NCBI GenBank assembly: GCA_001600415.1
Contig: BCJX01000009.1
Coordinates: forward strand, 292,074 to 356,073
Source of the DNA: Pascua guehoae
Lineage: Eukaryota; Basidiomycota; Tremellomycetes; Trichosporonales; Trichosporonaceae
Direction: 5' to 3'
DNA: 64,000 bases
Notes under the pieces: model-generated
The model's database searches: none
What the model was told of the DNA's origin: nothing
Seen by the model: only the letters and a program-made list of their open reading frames with translations
In this document: positions 23,954-35,389 of the stretch, piece after piece
How positions within the stretch are numbered: position 1 is the stretch's first letter
Layout of the letters: the number at the start of each line of letters is the position of its first letter
Translations under genes and position numbers: made by a program

Positions 23954-25917
23954 CTATTCGGTGCGCTGGGCGTCGAACAAGAGTGCGGCATCGAGGAGGA
24001 CCTGTGCGCCGAGGGCGCAATCCTCGGGGGATGAATATTCTTCGGGATTGTGCGATAAGCCGTCTTTGCAGGGGATGAAGATCATGCCAGTCGGGAAACG
24101 CCTCGCGGTGGCGCAGCTGCATCGGGGTGGTGAGCCCTGTCCGCCCTTCGGAGCATTTCTCCGCCACAATACCCGCCACCGCGGTCCCGGGCATTGACAC
24201 ATGTCACACATGTCACTCACCTATCGTGCCCTGCTCCTGAGATCATCTCGCGAACCTCGCTTTCGGGGACGCTCGCGAGGGCGGCCTTGCGCACGGCGCC
24301 CGTACACTTGGGGTGAAACTTGACGGCGGGGTTGTCGAACAAGAGCTCCCAGTCAATGGTACATTTCACCTTGCCGCCCCTTGCAACGAGCCTGTCTGCC
24401 TCGGCGCGGATGGCGTGCTCGATGCCCGCGAGCTGCTCGTCGTCCGGGTGCCGAATGTCGAGCGTAAACTCTGCGCAGTTGGGGATTGTATTAATGCTCC
24501 CGGGTTTCACGGAAAAGATGCCCGTCGTGGCGCACCCGTGGCGCTCGATTGCGACGCGGTTGGCCATGAGCATAAACTCTGCAACGAGCAGGAGCGGGTC
24601 GGCGCGCAGGTGCATCGGCGTCGTCCCCGCGTGGCTGTCGCGGCCCCGGATGCGGACGTTGAACCACTTGTACGCCTGGCCACCCTGCACGACGCCGATG
24701 CGTTGCTGGTGGTCCTCGAGGATCGGGCCTTGTTCTGTCCCCCGTCAGTCCCAGACCACAACGCTCCTGCTGCGACTGGAAGCACCATCGCTCCAAACTC
24801 ACCAATGTGGAGCTCAAAGTGCGCCGCGATGGGATTCTTCTCCCACGAGCACGGCACCGTCCCGTCGTACCCGATGCGCTTCAGCTCGGCCCCGGCTGAC
24901 ACGCCCGGGTTGGCAACGTCGCACAGCGCGTGCCCGTCCTCGAGCGTAATCTCCCCAGCGTACACGGCAGATGCGTGGAGCGACTTGGGGAAGCGCGCAC
25001 CCTCCTCGCTGCGGCGTCAGTGTCGGCGTTCGGTATCTTGTGCAGGTATCCGCTGCCATTGTGCGCAATTCTCGCCCCACACAAGTGTCGGCCATGAACG
25101 GCTCCACACAAGTCGGCGTACCATCGCCTGTCTTCTTCTAGCACCTGCCTACTACTGGGCCACTCTGTTCCTATGTAGCCATCTCACTTCCCTTTAGAGT
25201 CTGTTCGACCTCGTCCCAGTGCAATGTACCCTCATCGCAACGTCTGCCCATTGGCTGACCCAACGTCCCCCCTCTCTTCACCTCTCACTCTTCCCATACC
25301 CCGCTCGACTCACTTTGTCCAGTCCACCACTGCAATGGGGTACTCTGTCACGAGCCCCGCGTCGTTGATAGTTCGCATCGCCTCGATCGCGCTGTTGACA
25401 CCCAGAATCCCATCGTACCTCCCACCCGTGGGCTGTGTGTCGAGGTGTGATCCCATTGTCGTCGGCGGGCCAGCCTTCTTTCCCGGGCGGATTGCCCAGA
25501 TGGTGCCCATCGGTCAATCTTGATCTCGCATCCCAGCGCCGTCATCTCCTCGACAAACCAGTCGCGGACCTTCTTGTCTTCGTCCGACAGCGCGAGGCGG
25601 CACATGCCCGTCTCGGTCGGCTTGCTGTTGCATTAGCTCGTCGTGCTTGCGACTGATTGTGTGTATGTTCGTGTTTTGCCGTTGTGGTCCTCGTCTCACA
25701 ACCAGAACAAGAGTGTGTGGTTGCGTTGACGTCGTAGCACTAGGCTTTGTCCTCTGTTCTCTCCTCCTCGCACTCACTCGCCCCATCGGTGCGCTGCTCC
25801 CCACTCGCACGTCCTGTGCAACGTGTCCATCAGGCGCTTGGGGTCGGTCTCGAGCCTGCGCGGCGTGTACGCCACGGCGGCGGGTCTCGTTTCCGTCATG
25901 GTCGCAGTGGTGGACAT
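23954..25917 (-). CDS. M20 family amidohydrolase (allantoate / N-carbamoyl-L-amino acid hydrolase type), apparent 1-base frameshift
   Basis: Zinc-dependent amidohydrolase of the allantoate amidohydrolase/beta-ureidopropionase/L-carbamoylase group in purine, pyrimidine or carbamoyl amino acid catabolism. Five exons: 25778..25917, 25314..25624, 24803..25008, 24221..24734, 23954..24116; about 444 residues if the frame is mended. All metal and catalytic signatures are present: [48 protein letters not shown] (across an intron), [21 protein letters not shown] and the C-terminal [14 protein letters not shown]. Between ALGCEIKID and [10 protein letters not shown] the reading frame shifts: the codon at 25511-25512 has only two bases. 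Exon lengths sum to 2 modulo 3, which independently confirms one missing base. No splice solution removes it. It may be a sequencing error in a GC-rich region or a recent inactivating mutation; the otherwise intact protein favours the former or a very young lesion. Substrate is not determinable. Confidence 0.87.
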
Positions 25918-26563
25918 GATGGGCTGCTCGTGATTGCGCTAGTGGGTAGGTGATCAGTAAAGGTGCGTGAGGGAGTGAGCGGTTGTGAATGTCGGCTTTC
26001 TCTGTCCCATCCCAGCCGTATAAAGAGCGAAGTGGTCAACACCCATTGCAGATGTTACCTGGCCGCAGGCGTACATGCCGGGCTAGGCTGGGCCGTGAGA
26101 AGATACGAACCGTCGGCATCGACCTTAATGAACGGACATCGGCCTCATCCGCTAGATGCCGCAAGGCACCGAGGCCCCACACCTCGTTTCGCGGTCGCTG
26201 CAAGCGAGGTCCTGTGAACATGGGCGGACCAATACACGACCAACCGAGGTTGTGAACGGATGCACTCAAACGAACATCGACGTTATTATCCCGAGTTCGG
26301 GATGCTGCAACAGTTCGGGAGGTGGTTGGTAAAAATGGCAAGCATGTAATGCCGAGATGTAAAGTGCGTGGTGGGAGCAAGCGGTTACACCTCCGTACAA
26401 GGGTTCAACCGGCTGCGGATATGCCTCTCCTCTGCAGCTACATCTATGTCTCTCCCCCACCTCAAGTGGGAAGACGTTCGTGCAGTCTCGCCCACTTCGG
26501 TACAGGAGCGTATGTACAGCTTGGCCGTATAGCCCAAGGCCTCACACCGTTTGCGACTCCTTG

Positions 26564-26572
26564 ATCTGATAA
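26564..26572 (+). promoter_or_regulatory. GATA-type motif ATCTGATAA
   Basis: Matches the ATCWGATAA consensus of fungal iron-regulatory GATA factors (SreA/Urbs1/Cir1 family). It is about 650 bp upstream of the M20 gene. A 9-base match of this kind is expected roughly once by chance in 64 kb counting both strands, so on its own it is weak. Confidence 0.25.
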
Positions 26573-28749
26573 GATTCCAGCCACCAAGCCGGACCCGAGC
26601 GGCACGAGCCCGAGGCTGGTTCTAAAAGTAGCACATCCTGAAGGTCATGCGCCTGCCCACTTTACAACTTGCTCTGTTGTCGTTTGCTTTATGGACTTGG
26701 ATTATTTTATGCTTGTAAGGTTCCGGGTCGATCATGCTCATACCTGATCACATGCAGAGCCACGTTCCTCAATGGCACTTCATATTACCTGTGTTCGTCT
26801 CGAGGCCCCGCTCTGAAGCCTCCGCTCGCTGGCACCGTATGCGTCCCGCCTCCCAGCAAACCTGAATGTGACGGACACCCAATGTCACGGGCACGGGGAG
26901 CAACCAGCTCAGCGGTGTTTTACCCGAGGATCCTAAACGCGAGTCATCGAGTCAACCCGAGGATAGTCAGAATTAAATTCCCAAGCCAGCCTCTGAGTCA
27001 GCCAGTCATGCATCTCCGTCATGTGGTTCGTGCGTCGCCACATAAGCCCACCATAGATAACGCTTTGGAATAAGAAGACCACAGTTGGATAGAATGTGAG
27101 AGACGGCCGTCAGTTATCCTTTCATCAGTACCACCATCACAACCGCGGCCCTACCATTTCCTACCGACTGGGCGTGTGACTCACCTCCTGCGACGCGGCG
27201 ACGGCTCCAGGCAGGCCGCACAGTTTCAAGAGACGATGAATTGACTGGGAACAAGAAGATGATAGAGCGGTGATGTAGCGATACCCCTCTTCCATCTCTC
27301 TTCCGTTCTCATCGTCCGTCGTCACGACTCGAAAGCGGGGTTTGGCGGCCGGGTCTTGTACCCCATGGTTGCCCAACACACGGTGACTGTGCACAATGAT
27401 GCAACATTCCGAACGGCGGTGCCCACCCATGCCCGTGTTAACCATTGCGACCATCGTCCCTAGGACCACTCCATGCCAAGATGCACTTGCGCAGCGTACA
27501 AGCCAACCCCAGAATACACGCCAAGACACTGCACTCGTAGCCGGTCAACGTCGCCGGTTTACTTGGCACACGACAGGAACAAGAAGGGTGACGCGGTGAC
27601 GCCCCATCGCGTCGTCGGATCTTAGCGACTTTTATTGGCGTCGCGCTACTGACTCTTAGCATTCCATGATTGTCCCCACACGACAGACTAGCGGCAGTCG
27701 GAATGGACACATGGTCCGCGGGGCCGCCGCGGGGCTCTGGGGGGCTCCGTGGAGAGATGTGGAGAGACGAGCTGCGTACTGCGGGGAGGCGGGAACTACG
27801 GACACGAGGCCGGATGCCGAGAGACATCAATTGCGGGACATGAGGGACGTCGGGCACGCGATGCGAGAGACCAATCACTGTGTCCAGATCACAGCGACCC
27901 GTGTGTCCGCACTCGCGGAACATGCGGACCATGGCCGTCAACAACACGCGGATCATGCCCCGTGTCGCACATGTGTGCCCAAAAAAAGATGTCCGAGCCT
28001 GGCATTGTCCCCGGTAAGCATGATTGAGGGGGGCAGCGTTGGGTCGTCTTGCCTGTGCGTGCTTGCTTCTTTCTCGATCTCGGCTTCTTCTCACGACCAT
28101 ACTCGTCTCGAATTCACAGCCCATCCCACGCCGCCGCCGCCGCCATGACGCCACGGTGTCGGCTTCTGGTCACTCCTCACACGCTACTCCTGTACCTCGG
28201 TTCCCTCTAGCGCCTACGCATTCAACCGGTCTCGGATGCCCGTTCCCTGCCTGTAATGATGGCATGGGCATGGGCGGTTGGCACCGACGGTATGCCGACC
28301 TTTCCACCTTGCGCCTTCGTCCCACTCGACCTTTTTGCTTCTTTTTCTCTCTCTGCCTTGGCGCGCTGCTTGCACAACCGCCTCTCGGTAACTTGAAAGC
28401 TGCCACCCAAGCGCGATCACGTTGGCGCACAAGACGCCACGTAGACATTTCCGTCATGTTCGGAGACAGAGCCAAGTCGGTGGCGTCTTTGCACTGGCGT
28501 ACTGGCGTCATGTCACGCGAGGAACGACACAAAGTTTGCCGACCTGAGGAGAAAATACGGCATGGGTATCCACATTCTGCGCTCATCACTACGGTAATTT
28601 CTGGCTAGAGCGAGGAGCCGAGCAACCGACCTGCAAAAGTGCTATGCTGGGTAGCATGGGATGTGCAAGAGATGGGAGACAATTACAATCCTGCACGATT
28701 GGCTCCAGAACTCGACCCAGAACGCATGCAGTTTAGCCCCATGGCGGGG

Positions 28750-28817
28750 NNNNNNNNNNNNNNNNNNNNNNNNNNNNNNNNNNNNNNNNNNNNNNNNNNN
28801 NNNNNNNNNNNNNNNNN
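28750..28817. other. Assembly gap (68 N)
   Basis: Run of undetermined bases inside the gene-poor region, flanked by GGGG on both sides, which suggests the gap sits on a G-rich homopolymer or repeat that sequencing could not cross. Confidence 0.98.
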
Positions 28818-30690
28818 GGGGGTTGGTTGGTTGATGGTAGAAGGCCGAGTCTGGGCGGCGCTGACGGCATGAGATTGACACAGGCATTTGGGAGGCGGTT
28901 GAAATGATTGCCGTGCCACCCTTGCCGCTGCAGTCTGACTGCACGAGAGCACTGGTATTGTCCGGTTCTGGCTCAGGGCCCAGAGAAAGGCGGGAATGCC
29001 CGTTTGATGCTTGTCCGTTGGCCGTTGGGAGGCAAGGCGAGGTTCTACCGGTGCCATGGGCCTGTGCATACACCCCTCTCTGCCCTCGTGCCTCGTCCTC
29101 CCCTTTCACGCCCCCCCATGCCTCCTCCCTTGCCCTGGTTGCCAGACGGTGTTGAACCCTGTGTCCCACATGGGTCGCTTGGAGTCACTGTGGATCACGT
29201 CGGGCAATCAAGGCAAAACGCCAGAGGGGCAACAGACACCGAGTTTTCTCTTGGCATGGCACTATAAGGTTCTTGGCACCAAATCAAAGTGTGGGTCCCT
29301 TGTCAGGCACTAGATCAGCGCTTTGCTTGGCCAGGCAAGCAGCTCTGAAATGCCGACGACCAATCTCGTCCACTGCTTTGTCCTTTTTTGTCCTCCCGTC
29401 CCCTTGCTTACCGCGCCCAAGACGACCAACGAGCAACAAGCAGCAACCTACTGACCGACAAATGCCAATTCCACAACCCTGCTAAGCGAAACCAGTCAAC
29501 CAAGCGCACATCCCACAATTGGCGGATCCACAAAATGACCCCACAAGGTTCAGGGTCATGGCTGCAACACGGACGGCACCAACCACCCCCACCCCCCATG
29601 CCTCCCCCTTGTGGTCGGTATGACGACCAACGCCTGACACAACCAGCCCATCAATGCAAAAATGTGGCCCCATTCTCGCCGCCTACTGCCGCATGACGAT
29701 GCCCAGCGGAGAATCACCACCCCCCCTCACCCCCTCCCTCCGCCGGGATAGTGCTCCAGTAGCGTGCGGCCTCGCTGCCAACCAAGCGAGAATGACCGAT
29801 CTGGAGTGTTTGCGTCTCAAGCCCCCGTAGGCGCCTCGTTCACCCCCTCCCCCACCCCCACCCCCATGTGCCACATTATGTGTCTACCCCTCACTCAGTT
29901 CTGGAGCATGTGGCCCTTGTGGGACCCCTGCTCTCCACCCTCTCGACGGGCTTTTTCCCCAGACGGGGTTTGCGCTATCGCCAAAACCACCCACGCGGCT
30001 CCTATCGGCGCGCGCATGACAAGAGTTCTGTACGCGATACGCAGTCGTTCGTCGAATTGGGGGCGGGGCCGGACCTTCCCTATCACCTGAACAACTCGGT
30101 TGATCCGCCTCGTGAGCCGCTCTCGGGGCTTGTCTCAGGTCGCTCCAAATGTCGATACAGTAGCCAACGGCAACCTTGGGCCTTGTGGGTGGACACCTGA
30201 TGGTGCCTCGATCTCGCGTCGGGCCATGGCCCTGAACCGCGGGCGTGTGCCTCATGAACACCTGATGCACCACTACTGCACAACCACCTTGGCATTGCAC
30301 GCGCGGGGCTCGTGAGCCGATCAAGCATTCAAGCTCAACAGATGGCTGCTGGCGCTATCCGTGTCAATGATACCGACCGCAATCAAGCAGGCAATCCAGC
30401 CAAAGGGGGGCCGAGCGACGGCATGGCATGGCAGGGAGAGAGAACACAATGGGCTTCATGGCAGCGGGGATGGACGAGACCGGAACCGCAGAGCAAGAAA
30501 CACGCTTGAGATGCTGCGGGCTAACCGGGTCGCATCTCGCCCAGGCTCTCAGCAGTATAATACTGGGCGCGTTGACAAGATCGCCTTCTTTTTCCCCTAT
30601 CACGATCACGAGCACGAGGCGGGCCTCTCCTGTCTACATACATACAACACAAACGTACCACCTAATCGCCATCGCACTTTCGCCTCTCCT

Positions 30691-30691
<1 letters not shown>

Positions 30692-30722
<31 letters not shown>
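30692..30722 (+). repeat. 31-base poly-C tract in the permease leader
   Basis: Uninterrupted C31 on the coding strand, ending 38 bp before the permease start codon and about 135 bp after a TATAAT motif, so it is probably inside the 5' untranslated leader. Confidence 0.95.
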
Positions 30723-30723
<1 letters not shown>

Positions 30724-30760
30724 TCCCTCCCTACCCGTCCCTCTCTACACATAACCCACC

Positions 30761-33165
30761 ATGTCCAATTCCGACCTGGAAAAGGACCTCAAGTCCCATG
30801 AGAAGGTCACCGACCACGGCACCGTCCAGGTGTCGGGCATCGACGACGACTACTATGACCCGAGCCAGGAGAGCGTCTGGACTCGTGCCGGTCTCAACAT
30901 TGAGAGTTTCAAGCGTGCTCCCGGTACTACTCGGTGAGCTTTGTTGTTGCGGTGTGGATGCGAGAGCCAGTTTAGTCAGCACGCCTGCGGCCAACTCGTT
31001 TCGCTCCACGCGCGCGCGCATGACGTGTGGTGCTTCCAGGCTAACTCTACCAGCGGTCTGGTCGCCCACGGTGACATTCCCCTCGAGCTCGTTGCCCACG
31101 ACAACCCGCTCCTTCAGCAGAAGATGAAGCCTAGGCATCTCCAAATGATTGCTGTCGGTGGCTCCATCGGCACTGGTCTTTTCGTCGGTTCTGGTAACGC
31201 CCTCACAAAGGGTGGTCCCGCTGCTCTCGTTATTGCATGGATTATCATGGGCGTCATGCTTATCAATGTAAGCCACCAGCCACCTGCCCCACACTCCCCC
31301 CCGCCCCGCGTCCCTGCGGGGCGGGGGATCAATGACCGCCATGCTCACACTCTCCAGGTTACTCAGGCTCTTGGTGAAATGGCTATTATCTTCCCCGTCT
31401 CTGGTGGCTTCTACACTCTCGCTTCCCGTATGCTCGACCCTTCTTTTGCTTTCGCCATGGGATGGAACTGTGAGTATTCGCTCCACTTCTTCGCGCTCTG
31501 AGGTCCCCATCGCCGGTCCTCGGACTCGGAAATGGTCGGGAGCACGCCACCAACCTCTGTCACGCTTGCGACTTCGGCTAATTATCTTCCCAGACGTCCT
31601 TCAGTGGGCTGTTGTTCTCCCTCTCGAAATCGTGAGTGTCAACCCCTTCCCATGTCATCGGATACCGCATTCCTCCGAATCCACCGAAACTCGCTGGAGT
31701 GGTCTCGATCTGGAACTGGGACCGAGACAGTCTTCTTGGCATTCGCACAGACCACCTTCCCCACCCCCACATGCTTCCCTTGGCAATAATGAAACATTAC
31801 TGACCATCCCAGACTGTCGCTGGTACGACTGTCATGTACTGGGACTTCGCACAAAAAGTACACCTGGGCGTCTGGATTACAATCTTCTTCATTCTCATTC
31901 TCGTAAGTCTTTTCACCCTCAACACTTTCACAGGCCATCCGCTCACCGCCCATCTAGATCTTCTCGGTCCTCGGTACCCTTGGTTACGCTGAGGAGGAGT
32001 TCTGGTCGTCATGCCTGAAGCTTACCGTCGTCATCATCTTCATCATCGTCGGTATCATCTGTATTACCGGTAACGGCCCCTCGGACGGTGACTACACCGA
32101 GTACCTTGGTGGCAGGTTCTACAGGGACCCCGGTGCCTTTGCCAACGGCTTCAAGGGTGTTTGTGCTGTGAGTAATCCACGACAACTAGACTGTCCAAGA
32201 GCCGCTGCTAACTTGACCAGATGTTCGTCACCGCCGCCTTCTCGTTTGCCGGTACCGAGCTCGTCGGTCTCGCTGCCACTGAGACTCCCAACCCCCGCGA
32301 GTCGCTCCCCAAGGCCGTCAAGCAGACCTTCTGGCGTATCACCCTCGTCTACATCACCTCGCTCACCATTATTGGTCTCGCCATCCCCTACACCGACGAC
32401 CGCCTCATGAACGGCTCGGGTGCCGACATTTCGCCCTTCGTCATTGTCATGGTCAAGGCCAAGATCAACGGTCTCAACCACCTGATCAACCTTACCATCT
32501 GTATCTCGGTCCTTTCCATCGGTCTGTCGTGTGTCTACGCCGGCTCGCGTACCCTCACTGCCCTTGCCGAGACTGGTTACGCCCCCAAGTTCTTCACCTA
32601 CATTGACAAGTCGGGTCGCCCCCTCTGGTCGGTCATCTTCATCCTTGCCTTCTCCCCTCTTGCCTACATCAACCTCGGCGCCAAGGGTGGTGTTGTCTTC
32701 GACTGGCTTGTCGCCCTTTCGGGTCTCTCTACGCTCTTCACTTGGCTCGCCATTTGCGTCACCCACATCCGCTTCCGTCAGGCTTGGAAGTACCACGGCC
32801 ACTCCACTGAGGAGCTTCCCTTCAAGGCCCTCGGCGGCATGTGGGGCTCGGTTCTTGGCGCCTCCCTCATCGTCATCGTCCTTATCGCTCAGTTCTACAT
32901 TGCCCTCTGGCCCATTGGCGGCATGAAGGGTGGCCGCGCGTCGGCCGAGGACTTCTTCCTTTCCTACCTCGCCGCCCCAGTCGTCATTGCCTTCTGGGTC
33001 ATCGGCTACATCTGGAAGCGCGAGCTCCCTCGCTCGGTTGACAAGATTGACCTCGACACTGGCCGCAAGTCGTGGCTCACCGTCGAGGACATGCGCCAGT
33101 TCCGCGCCGAGCGTGCTGCTGCTCCCTTCTACATCCGCGTCTTCCGTATGCTCTTCTCCAACTAA
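30761..33165 (+). CDS. Amino-acid permease (yeast GAP/AAT type, APC superfamily)
   Basis: Plasma-membrane proton-coupled amino-acid uptake transporter. Seven exons in phase: 30761..30933, 31054..31267, 31358..31469, 31594..31631, 31813..31902, 31958..32167, 32221..33165; 593 residues, typical for the family (550-620). A hydrophilic charged N-terminus ([20 protein letters not shown]) precedes the signature [20 protein letters not shown] in TM1. Further hallmarks: [40 protein letters not shown] and [20 protein letters not shown]; about 12 hydrophobic segments are visible. The C-terminal cytosolic tail is short ([20 protein letters not shown] region). One exon is only 38 nt. Which amino acids are carried cannot be read from sequence. 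The strong C-ending codon use in the last exon suggests high expression. The nearest upstream gene is the divergent M20 amidohydrolase, a possible but unproven nitrogen-use pairing. Confidence 0.96.
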
Positions 33166-33971
33166 GTGCGGACTATCCATCCTTTGGTGGCTGCGAACAG
33201 TCTAATAGTATACCGCTAGTATTGTATGCGCCGAAATGCAGCCAAACGTTGTGTGGTTTTTTTACATGTTGGAGCAGGTGCTGGCTACGGGAACCAAGTG
33301 GTCTGAACAGCTCGTGCTGGGTGCATGACATGGCCTTCAATTCTTTCCCATTGCGTCCTCCCACCATTCACCCACTCACAACCGACTACAAGAAAGTGCC
33401 GTGAAGTTGCGCTAGAGAAGGTAACGCGTACACAGTCAAGCCACGTTTGTGGTGCCGCGCGAGGCGGTACACGCTTGCTTTAGGTACATGGTTTAAGTGA
33501 CAGGGGTAGTCGCGTCGTCGGGACACGCTTGAGGTACCGGGGTAGCACACAAGCTTGAGGTACGGTTGGTCGTCAAGCTCCAGCCACGCGGGAACCTGTG
33601 TTTCGCAACAGATCTTAAAATAACCAGCCAATGTTTGAGGATGGGTGGATGAATGCCGTCTTTGCTTGGCAGACAAGGTTTTGGGGCGAGTGACAACCCA
33701 TGCAGCCATGGCATGCACGACCCAAGATCCAAGATCCAACGGTAGTCTGAACAGTCTGTGGTCGACCATTTTTCGCCACTCGCGCCATGCGCCACATGCC
33801 ACACTGACCACGCATGCGCCATGCAACCTCGACCACGCAACATCCACGTGTTCAGATCCACGTGCTCGGGGACGGGAGCAAAAAGCCAACTTGGTATCGG
33901 CAACTGGGCGGCGAACTCATACTTCAGACATCGCCCCCACCACCACTCCACAACGCTCATCCACCGCAACA
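33166..33971. other. Intergenic region between permease and TAF11
   Basis: About 800 bp containing the TAF11 promoter. It includes an imperfect GCTTGAGGTAC repeat around 33528 and 33552. No gene seen. Confidence 0.5.
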
Positions 33972-34973
33972 ATGGCCCTCGCGTTACCCAGCGGAGCTTC
34001 GGCGTCGGCATCATCCCCTGCGGCGCGGGATGGCAACGAGCCAAAGGAGTCGAAGAAGCGCAAGCGTGTGCGCCCGAGCGCCAAGGACAAGAGCAAGGGC
34101 AAGGGCAAGGACAAGGAGCAGGACAAGGAGCGGGACTATGATTCCGATGCCGAACTCGAGATCTCTGCCGAGGACCTGGTTGCGGCTGGAGAGGCGGGCG
34201 AGGACGGGCCGCGCGGCACCCAAGGTGATGGCGAGGGCCCCGAGGATACCGATGACGAGGAGAATGCGGCTGCCGTGGGCATGGATGTGAAGCGGCAGGC
34301 AAAGCGGAGACGTGATGAGATCCAGTGAGTCTGATGTGGGGAATAGATTGGGCTTTGCGGTGGGATAGTGGCCGAAGAGAGGGAGGAGCTCCATTGGAGC
34401 ATGGGATGTGACAGATGTGTGGCTCCGAACGCGCGCGTATGGGAGCAGCACTCGTATGGTGGAGAAAGAGATGACATCGCGGTGCAGTTGCTTGACCGAG
34501 AATGACCGCTTACTCTAGACTGCTGCGTAGCGTCCTTGACGAGGAGCAAGCAAAGCGTTACGACACGTTCCGCTCCGTGGTCATTCCTAAAGCGGTCGTC
34601 AAGAAGGTGAGCATTGCGGGGTGGCACAGCAGCCGCCCATCCCTCGCAACAGGTTGCCTCCCTGCACGCCAGCCCCTACATCCTGGCTCGGTGCTGACCC
34701 CAGCTCAACCGCGACATGTACGACCAAAACGTCGCAAACAACCTCACCGCCGTCTTGGCCGGTATGGTCAAGGTGTTTGTCGCCGACGTGGTCGAGACGG
34801 CCCGCGAGCTGCAGCCAACCTCCGAGGTACCCGATGGTCCGCTCCAGCCGTACCACCTCCAGATTGCGCGCATGCGGCTCCAGGATCAAGGACTCTTGGC
34901 GACGCCGTCCGGAATAGAGGCTCCTGTCACCTCGACTGGGCTGCGGCGGCGGCGGAGATTGTTGCGCAGGTAG
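33972..34973 (+). CDS. TAF11: TFIID subunit TAF11 (histone-fold TBP-associated factor)
   Basis: Nuclear general transcription factor subunit that heterodimerises with TAF13 through a histone fold. Three exons in phase: 33972..34324, 34519..34606, 34704..34973; 236 residues. The N-terminus is charged, Lys-rich then acidic (KESKKRKRVRPSAKDKSKGK; later EDTDDEENAAAVG). The histone fold spans about residues 118-215: QLLRSVLDEEQAKRYDTFRS, VVIPKAVVKK, ANNLTAVLAGMVKVFVADVV and GPLQPYHLQIARMRLQDQG. These match the conserved TAF11 core (order 'ERYEMFRRSAFPKAAIKRL ... KVFVGEVVEEA ... PLQPKHMREA' in the human protein). The C-terminal tail after GLL is Arg-rich (LRRRRRLLRR) and less typical; a different frame in the same place ends in an acidic tail, so the last 25 residues are the least certain part. 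Confidence 0.92.
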
Positions 34974-35389
34974 AAGACGAATAGAGTGAGGGAGAAGCGG
35001 GGGTGAAGCGGCGTCCTACACGAGATTGTTGTCAATGAGTGTACATAGATTCACATGTATTCTACCGTTATGTGTTAAGGCTACGCATCCAGGTTGCAGT
35101 GTGCGATAGGCAGCAGGCATGGGGTGGCATTGCGTGTGCACCTTTAGCATCTACCCAAGCAGGGAAGGTCGAGTTTGAGTGGCAAATGGCGACCGTGGGA
35201 AAACACGTTACGCGACTTCTCTTCCGACGCGTCGGATTCATGAACGGTGCCTCGCCTCGCCACAACAAAGTTGACTGGGCTAGACGTTCTCTTCCTGCCT
35301 TCCTTGCTCCCTTCCTCATATTCTTCTCTCTCCCTCATCTCGACTACTATCCATCCACAACACCTCGCTCTATCCTCTCGACTTGAGCC
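34974..35389. other. Intergenic region, RDH54-like promoter
   Basis: 416 bp between TAF11 stop and the RDH54-like start, same orientation. CT-rich (pyrimidine) stretch 35280-35375 just before the start codon, common for fungal leaders. Nothing else seen. Confidence 0.5.

Larger units (their letters stand above)
25918..30691. other. Large gene-poor divergent region
   Basis: About 4.8 kb between the divergent start codons of the M20 gene (-) and the amino-acid permease (+). Frames of up to 238 residues (27438-28154, -) lack domains, have stop-poor GC-rich composition and no codon bias matching the neighbours. The region holds an assembly gap, an ATCTGATAA motif at 26564 and several CCCC/CACC-rich tracts (29700-29870). 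A TATAAT motif at 30556 is a candidate permease core promoter. A gene could hide partly in the gap, but none is supported. Confidence 0.5.

Noticed and set aside
27438..28154. 238-codon minus-strand open frame
   Set aside because: Arg/Ser/Pro-rich, no conserved segment and no splice partners.
19901..33165. Nitrogen/NO metabolic gene cluster (flavohemoglobin, M20 amidohydrolase, permease)
   Set aside because: Genes are 2.5-4.8 kb apart, in mixed orientation and belong to different pathways; chance proximity is likelier.
34890..34984. Alternative acidic C-terminus of TAF11 in another frame
   Set aside because: Would need an intron without a proper donor.
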